A stretch of DNA of 64,000 bases from Bifidobacterium mizhiense (GTDB lineage: Bacteria; Actinomycetota; Actinomycetes; Actinomycetales; Bifidobacteriaceae): contig NZ_BPWE01000006.1 of the NCBI RefSeq assembly GCF_020884755.1, positions 57,192 through 121,191 of the forward strand, in the 5' to 3' direction. This document shows, one piece after another, positions 45,323-55,900 of this stretch. The stretch's first letter is position 1, and each line of letters opens with the position of its first letter. The notes under the pieces were generated by a model. That model did no database searches and was not told the origin of the DNA. It worked only from the letters and a program-made list of their open reading frames with translations. The position numbers were made by a program, and so were the translations under genes.

Positions 45323-47065
45323 TTATGCGGAAGCTCGGGCAGAAACAAGCCTTCCATCCTGCAGCGTCAGCAGACGGTCAACCCTGGCAAGGACCGAGGG
45401 ACGATGGGAGACGATCAGACAGGTACGGTCGCCCTTCCGCTCGATCAGCCTAGTCAGAACCCGGCCTTCGAGGAGGGCATCCATGTTGCTTGTCGGCTCA
45501 TCCAAAAGCATGAATGGCGCCGAGCTCAAAAAGGCGCGAGCCAGGGCCACTCGTTGCCGCTGCCCCTCGGACAGGTCCGAGCCGTTGTCAGCAAGCAGAT
45601 GATCCAAGCCGTCGGGTAGCTGGTCGATCAGATCATCCAGGCAGGCATCATGAGCTGCCTGCTCAATATCCTCTCTGCTGGCATCAGGCCGAGCCAAGGC
45701 GATATTGTCCGCCAAAGTAAGGCTAAATATATAGGTATCTTGACTCACCAGAGTCTGCTGGGCACGCAGGTCTGCAGTGCGAATGGTCTCGATCGGCAGG
45801 CCGGAAACGGTCAGATCCCCACCACTGCGCTCCTGGAACCTCATCAGCAGGTCGATCAAGGTGGACTTGCCAACCCCGTTGGCCCCTTGGATGCCGACCA
45901 GCTCGCCAGACTTGATGGAGAGATCCAGACCGTCCAAAACCGAAGTCCGGCCGCCATGTTCACCTGGGTCGTCCTTATCCGGGTCAGTCTTGCCGGCGTA
46001 GGAGAAGGAAACCGCCTTGGCCTCCTCTCCAGTGAACTCCGTCAGGGGATTCCCATGACCTGATTCCACCTCACGTACAGGCGGCTTCTTGTCCAAAAGC
46101 GAGAAAACCCGTCGGGCAGCAGCCAGAGTGGGCTGCAGGCCAGCGCCTAGCCGAGCCACAGGTATCAAGGGAGCGAAGGAAGAGAGGAAGCCGACCAGTC
46201 CGATCATTCCCCGGGCAGGATCCACCAACCCCGTCGAGCCTAGGTAGCAAGCCATCAACGTGAAGACTCCAGCGCAGATCAGAGTGACCACGTTGGTGAC
46301 CATATCGTTGGCGATAGTCCGCCCAGAAGTACGCCCACGGGCATCCAGCATCTGGTCCGTAGCGGCTCCCACCCGACGGCGAGTGTTCCCCAAAGCGCCC
46401 AACCCCGCCAGTTCGGTGCGGCCCTGCAGGGTCTCCAGAAGAAGGGAATGCAGGTTGGCTTGGGCCGTCCGCTCCTGCATGGCTACCTTGAAGGTGGGTC
46501 TTGCGCTCAGGATGGGGATGAGCAGACCGACGATCAGGTAGGAGATCACGGCGGCCAGGCCCATCCAGGGCGAGAGCCAGGTGAGCAGGGCCAGGTTGGC
46601 CAAGGAGGTCACTAGAGCGATGGCGATGGGTGAAAGGGTGTGGGCGTAGAAAATCTCCAGCAACTCGATGTCGTTGGTGATCACCGTCACCATGTCTCCG
46701 CGCGCCTGGTCCCGCAGGCCAGCCGGGGCCAGGGACCGCATCTTATCGAAGACCGTCGTGCGGATGTCACGAAGCATGCTGAAGGCCATCTCGTGGTTGT
46801 AATACTGCTCCCCATAGGCCATAACACCCCGGCTGAGAGCGGTCAGAACCGCTACCAGAGCCCAGACGACCCACTGGCCATTCAGCGGCGGCCAGTCCAT
46901 GACCAGACCGATCAGGGCCGCAGCGGCAGCCATCATGCTCCAGACAGCAAAAAGATGGCCTAGGCTGCCGCAGAGGATGGCCTTGCCTTCCGTACCAGCC
47001 AGAGGCTTCATCAGCCGGGCCATGCGGCGCATCATCGCCAGGTTGCTCGTCGTCTGCTGCTGCAT
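45323..47065 (-). CDS. ABC exporter, fused permease-ATPase, second subunit (CydC-like)
   Basis: 580 residues: six membrane helices (about 20-310) and a nucleotide-binding domain with Walker A GANGVGKST, signature LSEGQRQRVALARAFL and Walker B FMLLDEPTS. It forms a heterodimer with the product of the gene 4 nt upstream. ATG 47065 follows GGGGAG. The pattern is closest to CydC-like and multidrug/lipid exporters; the substrate is not readable. Its 3' end borders the island with the broken recombinase. Confidence 0.88.
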   Translation of the reverse strand: MQQQTTSNLAMMRRMARLMKPLAGTEGKAILCGSLGHLFAVWSMMAAAAALIGLVMDWPPLNGQWVVWALVAVLTALSRGVMAYGEQYYNHEMAFSMLRDIRTTVFDKMRSLAPAGLRDQARGDMVTVITNDIELLEIFYAHTLSPIAIALVTSLANLALLTWLSPWMGLAAVISYLIVGLLIPILSARPTFKVAMQERTAQANLHSLLLETLQGRTELAGLGALGNTRRRVGAATDQMLDARGRTSGRTIANDMVTNVVTLICAGVFTLMACYLGSTGLVDPARGMIGLVGFLSSFAPLIPVARLGAGLQPTLAAARRVFSLLDKKPPVREVESGHGNPLTEFTGEEAKAVSFSYAGKTDPDKDDPGEHGGRTSVLDGLDLSIKSGELVGIQGANGVGKSTLIDLLMRFQERSGGDLTVSGLPIETIRTADLRAQQTLVSQDTYIFSLTLADNIALARPDASREDIEQAAHDACLDDLIDQLPDGLDHLLADNGSDLSEGQRQRVALARAFLSSAPFMLLDEPTSNMDALLEGRVLTRLIERKGDRTCLIVSHRPSVLARVDRLLTLQDGRLVSARASA

Positions 47066-47069
47066 GTCG

Positions 47070-49085
47070 TCACTCCCCGTCCTCATACTGTGCCTGCTCC
47101 TTCCACTGGGCCGCGAATCCGCCTCCGGCATCCATCAGTTCGCGGAAGCCGCCGCTCTCCGCCAGACGACCTCCCTGCAGGAAGAGAATGAAATCGGCAT
47201 TGCGGACCCCGGCCAGGCGGTGGGTGATGGTCAGGACCAGGGACTCCTTGCCCAGCGCATCCATCAGAGCAGCCAAGGTAGCATCATGCTCGCGATCCAC
47301 GGCGCTGGTTGCCTCGTCGAAGATGTAGAGAGGAGAACGCCGCAGGAGCCCGCGGGCAATGGACAGACGCTGCCGCTGTCCTCCGGAAAGGTTGCCACCC
47401 TCGGGGTCGATAGGAGCGTCCAGCCCGCCCTTGCTTTGGACAAGACCAGTTAGGCCGACCTGATCTAGTGCATCCTGCAGCTCCCAATCCGAGTAGCCCA
47501 GCCCAGCCGGATCGAGATTCGACCTGACGGTCCCGGTAAAGAGGTGATCGGTTCCCCGAACCACGGTCTGCAGGCCGACCAGGTCCTTACGTGACAGGTC
47601 GCTGATCTGGCGCCCGCCAATGGTCAGCTCTCCGGTATACCCCTGAAGGCGCCCGGACAGCAGACCCGCCAGGGTGCTCTTGCCGGAGCCGGAGGCACCG
47701 ACTAAGCCCACATGCCCCTTGGCTGGCAGGTCAAAGTTCAGGTCAGTCAGGGCCTGGAAGCCGCCAGGATAGGTGTAGGTCAGATTGCGAGCGCGGATGC
47801 CCGGCGAATCGTCGTTAGACATATCCGCCTGATCTGCCTGCTCCGAGCCTGATTGTGCCGAAGCAGTATTCTGTCTTATCGCATCGGCAGAACCAGATGC
47901 AGGAATTCGGACAACATCCGAAGCAGGTTTCAGAGCAGGTTCAGATGCGGATTCCGGGTCAGACTCCCGAGCTGCTTTCTCAGATGCTTCAAGACTCGCT
48001 TCCGGAGCCGCTTCCTCAGAGGCTTCCGGAATCGTTGCCGGAGCACTTTCCGAGGCCACTTTCTTGCTTGATTCAGGAGTCGCACCTGCAGCCGACGACT
48101 CCCCGTCGCTCTCCTGCCGCGCTTGGAAAATATCGTCGATGGCCTTGCCCTGCTTGATGGCGACCATGCCGGAATGCATCATGTAGACCAACTGCCGCTC
48201 AGGGGCGAAGAGCCGGACCCCAGCCAAAGCAACGACCAGGCAGGACAGTACTCGTGAGGGCCTGCCCTGCCCGATCAGGACGGTGGCAACGACCGCCAGG
48301 ATGAGGCTGGTGTAAATGACCACGTCGGCCTTAATCAGCGAGCGCAGCTGCCCGGCCAGGACTCCCATGGTTATCCGGCGGAACCCCTCGGACTCCTCGG
48401 CCAGATCGTCGGCCTGCCGCTGGTCTGCCCCGAAGATCCTCAAGGTGTTGAGCCCCCTCAGGGCATGTTCGAAGTGGACGCCGACCTTGTCGTACTTGCG
48501 TAGTTGACCCAGCTGTACCTTGATGTTCTCGCCCATAGTGGGCTTGGAAGCCAGGGGTAGGGCCACCATGCCGATCACAACGATCACCGCAGCCAGCGGG
48601 CTGAACGGCAGGAGGACGGCCAGGGTCACGACCAGCATCAGGGCGGTCTGGACCAGGGCCGGAATGTAGGCCGTGAAGTAGGAGACGACCGACTTGACCC
48701 CCTCGGTAGAAAGCCTGGCCAGGGTCTGCGCCGGAACGCCCAGGTCGTCCTCCTGCCTGTTGGGGTCGAACACGGATAGGTAGAGGGCCTGGGAGAGCGC
48801 CTTGCCCATCCCATCAGCCAGCCGGGCGCTGACGAACCTGGCGACCGCCTGGGTCAGGAACCGAACCAGGATCAGCCCGCCTATCGAGACCGCTAGGGGT
48901 CCGGGCCGACCCGGCACCCAGGCAAGGGCATGAGGAACAGCCAGACCAAGGGAACGGCCCACGGCCGCGATGGCTACCGGCAGGAGGAGCACCTCCGCCA
49001 GCACGCCGATCGTCTGCAGGAGGGCCAGCAGGAGGCTGGCGCCCATCCTGGCTCCCGGTAGATGAAGTAGTCGCTTGCTGATCAT
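47070..49085 (-). CDS. ABC exporter, fused permease-ATPase, first subunit (CydD-like), with low-complexity insert
   Basis: 671 residues: a membrane domain (about 1-320), then a Ser/Glu/Ala/Pro-rich insert (about 330-440, with repeats such as PEASEEAAPEASLEASEKAA), then an ATPase domain with Walker A GASGSGKST, signature LSGGQRQRLSIARGLL and Walker B YIFDEATSA. The insert of about 100 residues between the two domains is unusual. It forms a pair with the downstream exporter gene. The 229-bp gap upstream faces the ECF operon, which is transcribed the other way. Confidence 0.88.
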   Translation of the reverse strand: MISKRLLHLPGARMGASLLLALLQTIGVLAEVLLLPVAIAAVGRSLGLAVPHALAWVPGRPGPLAVSIGGLILVRFLTQAVARFVSARLADGMGKALSQALYLSVFDPNRQEDDLGVPAQTLARLSTEGVKSVVSYFTAYIPALVQTALMLVVTLAVLLPFSPLAAVIVVIGMVALPLASKPTMGENIKVQLGQLRKYDKVGVHFEHALRGLNTLRIFGADQRQADDLAEESEGFRRITMGVLAGQLRSLIKADVVIYTSLILAVVATVLIGQGRPSRVLSCLVVALAGVRLFAPERQLVYMMHSGMVAIKQGKAIDDIFQARQESDGESSAAGATPESSKKVASESAPATIPEASEEAAPEASLEASEKAARESDPESASEPALKPASDVVRIPASGSADAIRQNTASAQSGSEQADQADMSNDDSPGIRARNLTYTYPGGFQALTDLNFDLPAKGHVGLVGASGSGKSTLAGLLSGRLQGYTGELTIGGRQISDLSRKDLVGLQTVVRGTDHLFTGTVRSNLDPAGLGYSDWELQDALDQVGLTGLVQSKGGLDAPIDPEGGNLSGGQRQRLSIARGLLRRSPLYIFDEATSAVDREHDATLAALMDALGKESLVLTITHRLAGVRNADFILFLQGGRLAESGGFRELMDAGGGFAAQWKEQAQYEDGE

Positions 49086-49314
49086 GCCTGTCCTCCGTGC
49101 CGCCTTTCTGATACGCCCCTCTCAGTGGACACTAACAAAATCCTCTCTCGCCAGGCAATACCCTTATTGTGAAGCCCTGGCAAGAGCTGGCAAGAGATAT
49201 AAAAAAATATCATTTACTTTCCCTCCTGGCCCTCCTAAACTTGACGGCACAACCTGAAATCGGCGGATATGGCCTAGGGCCGAGCGACCGCCACCCGGAT
49301 GGGAGCGATCCTTT

Positions 49315-49923
49315 ATGAAAGCACTGAAGACAAAAGACCTGGTCAACGTCGGCATTTTCACGGCCCTCTACTTCGTCAGCATGGCGGTCGGCAACTTCAT
49401 CACCGTCTTCCTGGCGGGACTGGTCATGCCCGGCCTGTCCTCCCTCTTCATCCCTGCTGTGGTAGGGCTGGTCTCCGGTCCGGTCTACATGCTGATGATC
49501 CGCCGCGTGCCAAGGTTCGGGGCCATCACCATCGTCGGCGTCATCATGGGCCTCTTCCTGCTGGTCTTCGGCCACTTCGCCCTCTCCTTCATCCCATACG
49601 CCTTCTGCGGCCTGCTGGCTGATCTCGTCCAGTCCTCGCTCAGGGAGAGCCGTCCCAACCTGGCCCGCTACCTGAGCTACGTCATCCTCACCTTCGGCTG
49701 CACCGGCCCCGTGCTTCCACTCTGGTTCATGAAGGATGCCTACGTGGCCAGCCTGGTCCGCCGCGGCAAGAGCCAGGAGTACATCAACGGGGTCTTCGCG
49801 CCCATCACCGGAGCCACCTTCCTGGTCTGCATTCTGGCCACCCTGGTCGGCGCCCTGCTCGGGGCATGGATAGGCGCTAGGATCGTCGACAGGCATTTCA
49901 ACCGGATACCCGCCAAGCAATGA
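49315..49923 (+). CDS. ECF transporter S component, MptD/Trep_Strep-like
   Basis: 202 residues, about six membrane helices, starting MKALKTKDLVNVGIFTALYF, which is typical of the MptD/Trep_Strep family of substrate-binding components. It is the first gene of an ECF importer operon and overlaps the T-component gene by ATGA. The family ligand is unknown. A GC-rich hairpin (49262-49292) lies before the gene, followed by GGGAG. Confidence 0.85.
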   Translation: MKALKTKDLVNVGIFTALYFVSMAVGNFITVFLAGLVMPGLSSLFIPAVVGLVSGPVYMLMIRRVPRFGAITIVGVIMGLFLLVFGHFALSFIPYAFCGLLADLVQSSLRESRPNLARYLSYVILTFGCTGPVLPLWFMKDAYVASLVRRGKSQEYINGVFAPITGATFLVCILATLVGALLGAWIGARIVDRHFNRIPAKQ

Positions 49924-50618
49924 GGCCCATCTCCATCTACACCAGATTCCTGCTGGTCATTTTCGCCAACGCCCTGATTTTCGTCACCCTCCCCACCCCC
50001 CTGGTCCTGGCCATCAACATCTACTTCTGCAGCTTCCAGGTCATCGTGGGCAGGGTCAGGAAGGGCCAGGCCTGGCTTCTGGTCTGTCTGGTCTTCGCCG
50101 CGGGCGCCTCCCTGGCCATGGTCTTTCCCGAGAATCTGCCGGGGCATTACCTGCTCTTCCTCTTCGTCGGCGTGGGCAGGGTCCTCCCCTTGGTACTGGT
50201 GGCGGCCTTCATGATGGGCACCACCAAGGTCTCGGAGCTGGTCTATCTGCTGCGCAAGATCCACGCACCCCAGTGGCTGGTCATCCCCGTCAGCGTCCTC
50301 TTCCGATTCTTCCCGACCGTCAGGCACGACTATGCCCAAATCAGACGGGCCATGAAATTCAGAGGGATCGCGGTCACCACCGGCGACATGGTCCGGCACC
50401 CGATGCGAACCATGGAGTACATCTACGTTCCCCTGCTCAACAACGCCACCAACGTGGCCTCCGACCTGACCTCAGCAGCCCTGACCAGGGGGATTGGCGA
50501 CCCCGGTCCCAAGACCTCCATCCAACGGATTGCCTTCACCAGACTGGATGCGCTCATGTGCGCCCTGGGCCTGGTCCTTATGGGATGTGGAGCCTATGTT
50601 GCAATGTTCCAGGCTTAG
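49920..50618 (+). CDS. ECF transporter T component (CbiQ-like permease)
   Basis: 232 residues, with membrane helices at the N-terminus and the coupling helices that hold Ala-Arg-Gly-type motifs (MKFRGIAVT near 145 and TRGIGDPG near 190) that bind the ATPases. It overlaps the upstream S gene by 4 nt and the downstream ATPase gene by 23 nt, so the three are coupled. Confidence 0.9.
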   Translation: MRPISIYTRFLLVIFANALIFVTLPTPLVLAINIYFCSFQVIVGRVRKGQAWLLVCLVFAAGASLAMVFPENLPGHYLLFLFVGVGRVLPLVLVAAFMMGTTKVSELVYLLRKIHAPQWLVIPVSVLFRFFPTVRHDYAQIRRAMKFRGIAVTTGDMVRHPMRTMEYIYVPLLNNATNVASDLTSAALTRGIGDPGPKTSIQRIAFTRLDALMCALGLVLMGCGAYVAMFQA

Positions 50619-52047
50619 CTTCACCTACGAGGACGCCAGCCAGCCATCCCTCAAGGAGGTCTCCTGCCGGATGGGACAGGGTAGGCTGACCGTGGTCACC
50701 GGACCGAGCGGATGCGGCAAGACCACCCTGTCCAGGGTCATCAACGGCCTGATTCCCGAACTCTACGAGGGCAAGCTTGAGGGAGAGTGCCTGATCGGGG
50801 GCGAACCCACCACGGCCCGGCCTATCTACCGGCTTTCGGAGCAGGTGGGATCGGTCTTCCAGAACCCCAAAACCCAGTTCTTCACCACCGACGTCCGCAG
50901 CGAACTGGCCTTCCCCCTAGAGAACACAGGGGTTCAGCCGGAGGCCATCCGGGAGCGTATAGACCAGGTGGCCGACCTCTTTGGCATCACCCAGCTCTTG
51001 GATCGGGACATCTTTTCCCTGTCCGGGGGCGAAAAGCAGATGATCGCCATCGCCTCCTCCTGCATGATGGACCCGCAGATCCTGGTCCTGGACGAGCCCT
51101 CCGGCAATCTGGATGTTGAAGCGGTGGCCAGCCTGGCGCAGATCTTGGGCCGCTTGAAGGACCGAGGCTTGACCATGGTGCTGATCGAGCACCGCCTCTA
51201 CTACCTGGACGGGCTGGCCGACGACTTCCTTATCATGAAGGACGGCAGGCTGGCAGAGCATCTGTCTCCGGCCGCCATGAGGGGACTGGATGGCCCAAGT
51301 CGTCAGGCCAGGGGACTGCGGGCCCTGAACCTGGATGCGGACGAGGAGGCGAGTGCGCCTGCCAGGGTAACCACCGAGAAGACTCCCGACCTGCTCCGGG
51401 TCAGGAATCTGACCTATGCCTACCACCACGACCAGGCTCCTGCCCTAAATGTGGACGATCTGACCCTGTCCAGCGAGGACGTCACCGGCATCATCGGCCG
51501 TAACGGAGCCGGCAAAAGCACCTTCGCCTCGGTCCTGACCGGACTGCTTAAGCCTGGTGACAGGTCGGAGATCAGCCTGAACGGAGCCAAGCAGACAGCC
51601 AGGGAACGCGTCGAGGATTCCTACATGGTCTTCCAGGATGTCAACTACCAACTCTTCAGCGAGACCGTCGAAGGCGAAATGCTCCTTGGGGCCAAGCGAA
51701 CCGACCTCTTCGATGAGGTGGCGCGAAAGCTGGACCTGGAGAGGCTCCTGGGCCGACATCCCAACACCCTCTCCGGCGGAGAGAAGCAGCGGGTGGCCAT
51801 CGCGGCCGCCATACTGTCAGGTAAACGCCTGGTAGTTCTGGACGAGCCCACCAGCGGCCTGGACCTGCTCCACATGAACCAGGTGACCGGGATGATCCGC
51901 TACATGCGCTCCCTAGGGGTCATGGTGATCGTCATCTCGCACGACCAGGAATTCCTGGCTCAGACCTGCCAGCGGTTCATCACCTTCCGTCAGGGCAGAC
52001 CGGTCAGGGACAGCCGCAAACTAGGCAACCTCCTGCAAGCCCTCTGA
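50596..52047 (+). CDS. ECF transporter A component, double ATPase
   Basis: 483 residues with two ABC ATPase domains in one chain. Walker A: GPSGCGKTT and GRNGAGKST; signatures LSGGEKQMIAIASSC and LSGGEKQRVAIAAAIL; Walker B LVLDEPS and VVLDEPTSGLDLL. This replaces the usual EcfA/EcfA' pair. ATG 50596 (ribosome site GGAG) lies inside the T-component gene. With S and T it forms a complete, dedicated importer (group I style). Confidence 0.92.
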   Translation: MLQCSRLSFTYEDASQPSLKEVSCRMGQGRLTVVTGPSGCGKTTLSRVINGLIPELYEGKLEGECLIGGEPTTARPIYRLSEQVGSVFQNPKTQFFTTDVRSELAFPLENTGVQPEAIRERIDQVADLFGITQLLDRDIFSLSGGEKQMIAIASSCMMDPQILVLDEPSGNLDVEAVASLAQILGRLKDRGLTMVLIEHRLYYLDGLADDFLIMKDGRLAEHLSPAAMRGLDGPSRQARGLRALNLDADEEASAPARVTTEKTPDLLRVRNLTYAYHHDQAPALNVDDLTLSSEDVTGIIGRNGAGKSTFASVLTGLLKPGDRSEISLNGAKQTARERVEDSYMVFQDVNYQLFSETVEGEMLLGAKRTDLFDEVARKLDLERLLGRHPNTLSGGEKQRVAIAAAILSGKRLVVLDEPTSGLDLLHMNQVTGMIRYMRSLGVMVIVISHDQEFLAQTCQRFITFRQGRPVRDSRKLGNLLQAL

Positions 52048-52207
52048 GCCTCTGAACCCTTGCAGGGTCGGTGAACATGTCGCCACCCGGCAGGCGGTTC
52101 TCCTGTGCCCCGGGCCCCGCGAACGTATACAGTAGTGGGGAAAAGAGCATCAGGGGGCGTCCCTCGCGTCGGACGGCCCCGCCGCACAGCCAGGGTTACG
52201 AGAGGGC

Positions 52208-52912
52208 ATGATGGGCTATATCGACGTCATCGGAGAGACGAAACGGTATGTGACCGGCGAAACGACCATCGTGGCCAACAATAAGGTCACCTTCTCCATC
52301 GAAAAGGGCGAACTGGTGGTCATCTTGGGTGCCTCAGGGGCCGGCAAGTCGACCGTGCTGAACATCCTGGGCGGCATGGACACCTGCAATGAGGGCCAGG
52401 TGATCGTGGACGGGAAGGACATCGCCGGCTACGACGCCCGGCAGCTGACCACCTACCGCCGCTACGACGTGGGATTCGTCTTCCAGTTCTACAACCTGGT
52501 GGCCAATCTGACCGCCAGGGAGAACGTGGAGCTGGCCTCGGAGATCGTGGACGACGCTGCCGACCCGGTCCAGACCCTAGTCGACGTGGGCCTGGGCGAC
52601 CGGATCGACAACTTCCCCGCCCAGCTTTCCGGCGGGGAGCAGCAGCGTGTGGCCATCGCCCGGGCCGTGGCCAAGAACCCCAAGATCCTGCTCTGTGACG
52701 AGCCCACCGGGGCCCTGGACTACCGGACCGGCAAGCAAGTGCTACGCATCCTCCAGGATCAGTGCCGCAAGAAGGGCGCCACCGTGGTCATCGTCACCCA
52801 CAACGCGGCCATCGCCCCCATCGCCGACAGGGTCATCCGCATGCACGACGCCCGGGTCCAGGCCGTGCAGACCAACGACAGCCCCGAAGACATCGAAAAC
52901 GTGGAGTGGTGA
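52208..52912 (+). CDS. ABC transporter ATPase, LolD/MacB type
   Basis: 234 residues. Walker [10 protein letters not shown], a Q-loop in [21 protein letters not shown], signature [15 protein letters not shown] and Walker [20 protein letters not shown] mark the MacB/LolD subfamily that works with FtsX-like permeases. ATG 52208 follows GAGAGGGC. It ends 2 nt before the giant permease gene, so the two are coupled. Confidence 0.92.
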   Translation: MMGYIDVIGETKRYVTGETTIVANNKVTFSIEKGELVVILGASGAGKSTVLNILGGMDTCNEGQVIVDGKDIAGYDARQLTTYRRYDVGFVFQFYNLVANLTARENVELASEIVDDAADPVQTLVDVGLGDRIDNFPAQLSGGEQQRVAIARAVAKNPKILLCDEPTGALDYRTGKQVLRILQDQCRKKGATVVIVTHNAAIAPIADRVIRMHDARVQAVQTNDSPEDIENVEW

Positions 52913-52914
52913 GG

Positions 52915-55900
52915 ATGCAGCCTGTCAGGAGGGTGCTCTGGCACGACATCCGGGTCTCCCTGCGCAAGTCCCTGGGACGATTCATCTCCATCGTTTGCCT
53001 GGTGGCACTGGGTTCCTTCGCCCTGGTCGGGCTGAGCGTTACGGGGCCGGACATGCGGCAGGCCGGCAACGCCTACCTGTCCAACCACCATCTGGCCGAT
53101 CTGATGGTCATCAGCAGCTACGGGCTGGACCAGGAGGATCGGGATGCTATCGACACCGCCCCTGGTAATTCAGGCATCGAATACGGGTATTTGAAGGATG
53201 TGGTGCTCAAGGGGACCGACAAGAGCCTGCGCATCTACTCTGCCCCCAACCGAATCTCCACCTACGGTCTGGTCGACGGATCCATGCCGACCAGACCGGA
53301 CCAGATAGCAGTCGACACGGCCCTGGCCGGGAGCCACCCCATCGGCAGCAGCATCCAGGTAGATGAGAAGGCCGACCAGCTGGGCAGGAGGGTCTTGAGG
53401 CACCACAAGCTGCGCGTGGTGGGTACGGTCAAGTCAACCGAGATCCTCAGCAAAGTCAACATGGGGCCCTCCACAGCCGGATCCGGGTCGCTGGACTCCT
53501 ACGCTGTGACCACGCCCGGGGCCTTCGACTCGGACGAGTACATGATCGCCCGCCTGACCTTCAAGGATCTGGACCGGATCCGGGATCACTATTCCGACCA
53601 GTACATCCAAGCCCTGCAGACCCACAAGGACGACCTGAACAGGATTCTGTCAGGACGCCCCACCGCCAGGCTGAACGCCATCAAGGCCCCCCTGAAGAAG
53701 CAACTGGACCAGGGGCAAGACCAGGTAGACCAGTCTAAAGAAAAACTCGAAGGGAACCGGCAGCAGCTGGAACAGGCCAGGAAGGATCTGGACCAGGGTG
53801 CCCAGAGCATCCAGTCCGCCAAGAACCAACTAGCCGCCAAGACGGTGCAGGCCCAGGCAGCCATCGACCAGGGGCAACAGGAGGTGGATCTGAGCTCGGC
53901 CGTACTGGCTCGAAAGCAGAAGCAGTACCAGTCTTCCGTCAACCAGGTGGCCCAGGGCAGGCAACAGGCCGACCAGGGGCAACAGGCCATCGATCAGGGA
54001 CAGGCCAAGCTTGATGGTTCCCGCCAGCAGCTGGAGGGCGGCAAGGCCCAGGCCGACCAAGCTGTAGCCCAGGCCCAGGAAGCGCAGAAGCAATGCAGAC
54101 AAGGCATTGCACAGGTCACCGGCCTCATTCAGGCTATCGATGCCCAACTGGCCACACCCGGGCTGACCCCCCAGCAGCAGGAGGAGCTCAACCGCAAGAA
54201 GGCCGGGCTGCAGGCACAGCTGACCGAGCTCAACCGGCAGTCACCGCAAATCGATGCCCTTGCAACCAAGGCCAAGGCCGGCCGCGATGCCTTCATGACC
54301 AACCAGTTCACCCCCGGCATGGCCCAGATTGCGGCCAACCAGCAGACCCTGGACGCAAAGCGGCGGGAACTGACCCAGGCAAGAGCCAAGGTGGAAGAAG
54401 GCGAGCGCCAACTGGCCCAGGGCAAGGCCCAACTTGATCAGGGCTCAGCACAGCTGGCCCAGGGCAGGGCCAAGCTGGCCCAGGCTCGGCAGCAGCTGGC
54501 CAACAGTCGTGCCTCTGCCCAGGGGCAGATCGACCAGGCCCAGGCCACCTTGGATCAGAAAACCGCGGAATACCAGACCAAACTGGACAAGTTCAATAAG
54601 GAAAGCCCGGACGCCCAGAAGAAGATCGACGACTCCCAGAAAAAGCTGAACAAGGCGGCGGACCAGCTGAGCCGACTGGAAAAGCCGGTCTATGCCTTGG
54701 ACTCACGCCGGGAAGCGCCCGGCTCAGAAGGCTACAAGGTCTACGCCTCCGTTTCCTTCATTGTGGACTCGCTGGCCAAGGTCTTCCCCTACTTCATGTA
54801 CTTGGTGGCCGCCCTGGTCACCTTCACCACCATGACGCGCTTCGTGGACGAGGAGCGGATCAACGCCGGAACGCTCAAGGCCCTGGGCTACAGGGACCGG
54901 GATGTCATGGCCAAGTTCCTGGTTTACGGCGGGGCGGCCTCAGCCCTGGGCGCCCTCCTGGGCATCATCGCCGGCCACACCCTCCTGCCCTGGATCGTCT
55001 ACCAGGCCTATGCCCATGCTTTCGACATGCCGCCCATCCACTACGGCTTCCACCTGCCCATCACCCTTCTGGCCTGTCTGCTGGCCTTCCTGAGCGCCGT
55101 GGTTCCAGCCTTCCTGAGCGCCTGGCGGGAGCTGCGCGAGAAGCCGTCGGCCCTCCTCCTGCCCAAGCCGCCCAGCGCCGGTTCGAAGATCTTCCTGGAG
55201 CGCATCCCCCTGATCTGGAACCGGCTCAACTTCACCCACAAGGTCACCGCCCGCAACATCTTCCGCTACAAGCAGCGAATGCTGATGACCATCTTCGGAG
55301 TCTGCGGATCGGTGGCTCTCCTGATGGCAGGATTCGGCGTGCAGGGTTCCATCTCGGCCATCAACGAGCACCAGTTCGGCCAAGTGATCCGCTACGACCT
55401 GATCGCTGCCGAGAACAGCCAGGCCACATCCGACCAGCGCCAATCCATCAAAAAACGGCTGGAGAAGCCCGATGTGAGCCGTTCCCTGAACGTGCGCTAC
55501 GAGGAAATGAGCAAGACAGCCGGCCACAACGCCGACAAGCAGTCCATCACCATGATCGCGCCGGCCAGCGCCGAGCACCTGGACGACTTCATCCGCATGG
55601 ACACCCGGTCCGGGCACAAGCCCCTGAGCCTCAAGGGCGACGGCGTGATCCTCTCCGAACGGATCGCCCAGCTGACAGGGACCAAGGCCGGCGACAGGAT
55701 CACCCTGCAGGATTCAGGCGGCAGGGACAGGACCATGCGGGTGGATGGCATCTGCGAGATGTACCTGGGGCACTTCGTCTTCATGAGCCCAACGGCCTAC
55801 AGGACCGTCTTCCATCAGGACTTCTCGCCCAACGCCCATCTGGTCACCTTCAAGGACTCCAGCGCGGAGAACACCAGAAGGCAGGCCGCCTCCTTCATGC

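Noticed and set aside
45033..45602. 189-residue plus-strand frame at the island edge
   Set aside because: The first third is the tail of the broken recombinase; the rest runs antisense into the ABC exporter gene.
49258..49292. Possible riboswitch before the ECF operon
   Set aside because: A nested hairpin exists, but I could not match it to TPP, cobalamin, FMN, preQ1, folate or guanidine consensus sequences, and a weak promoter overlaps it.
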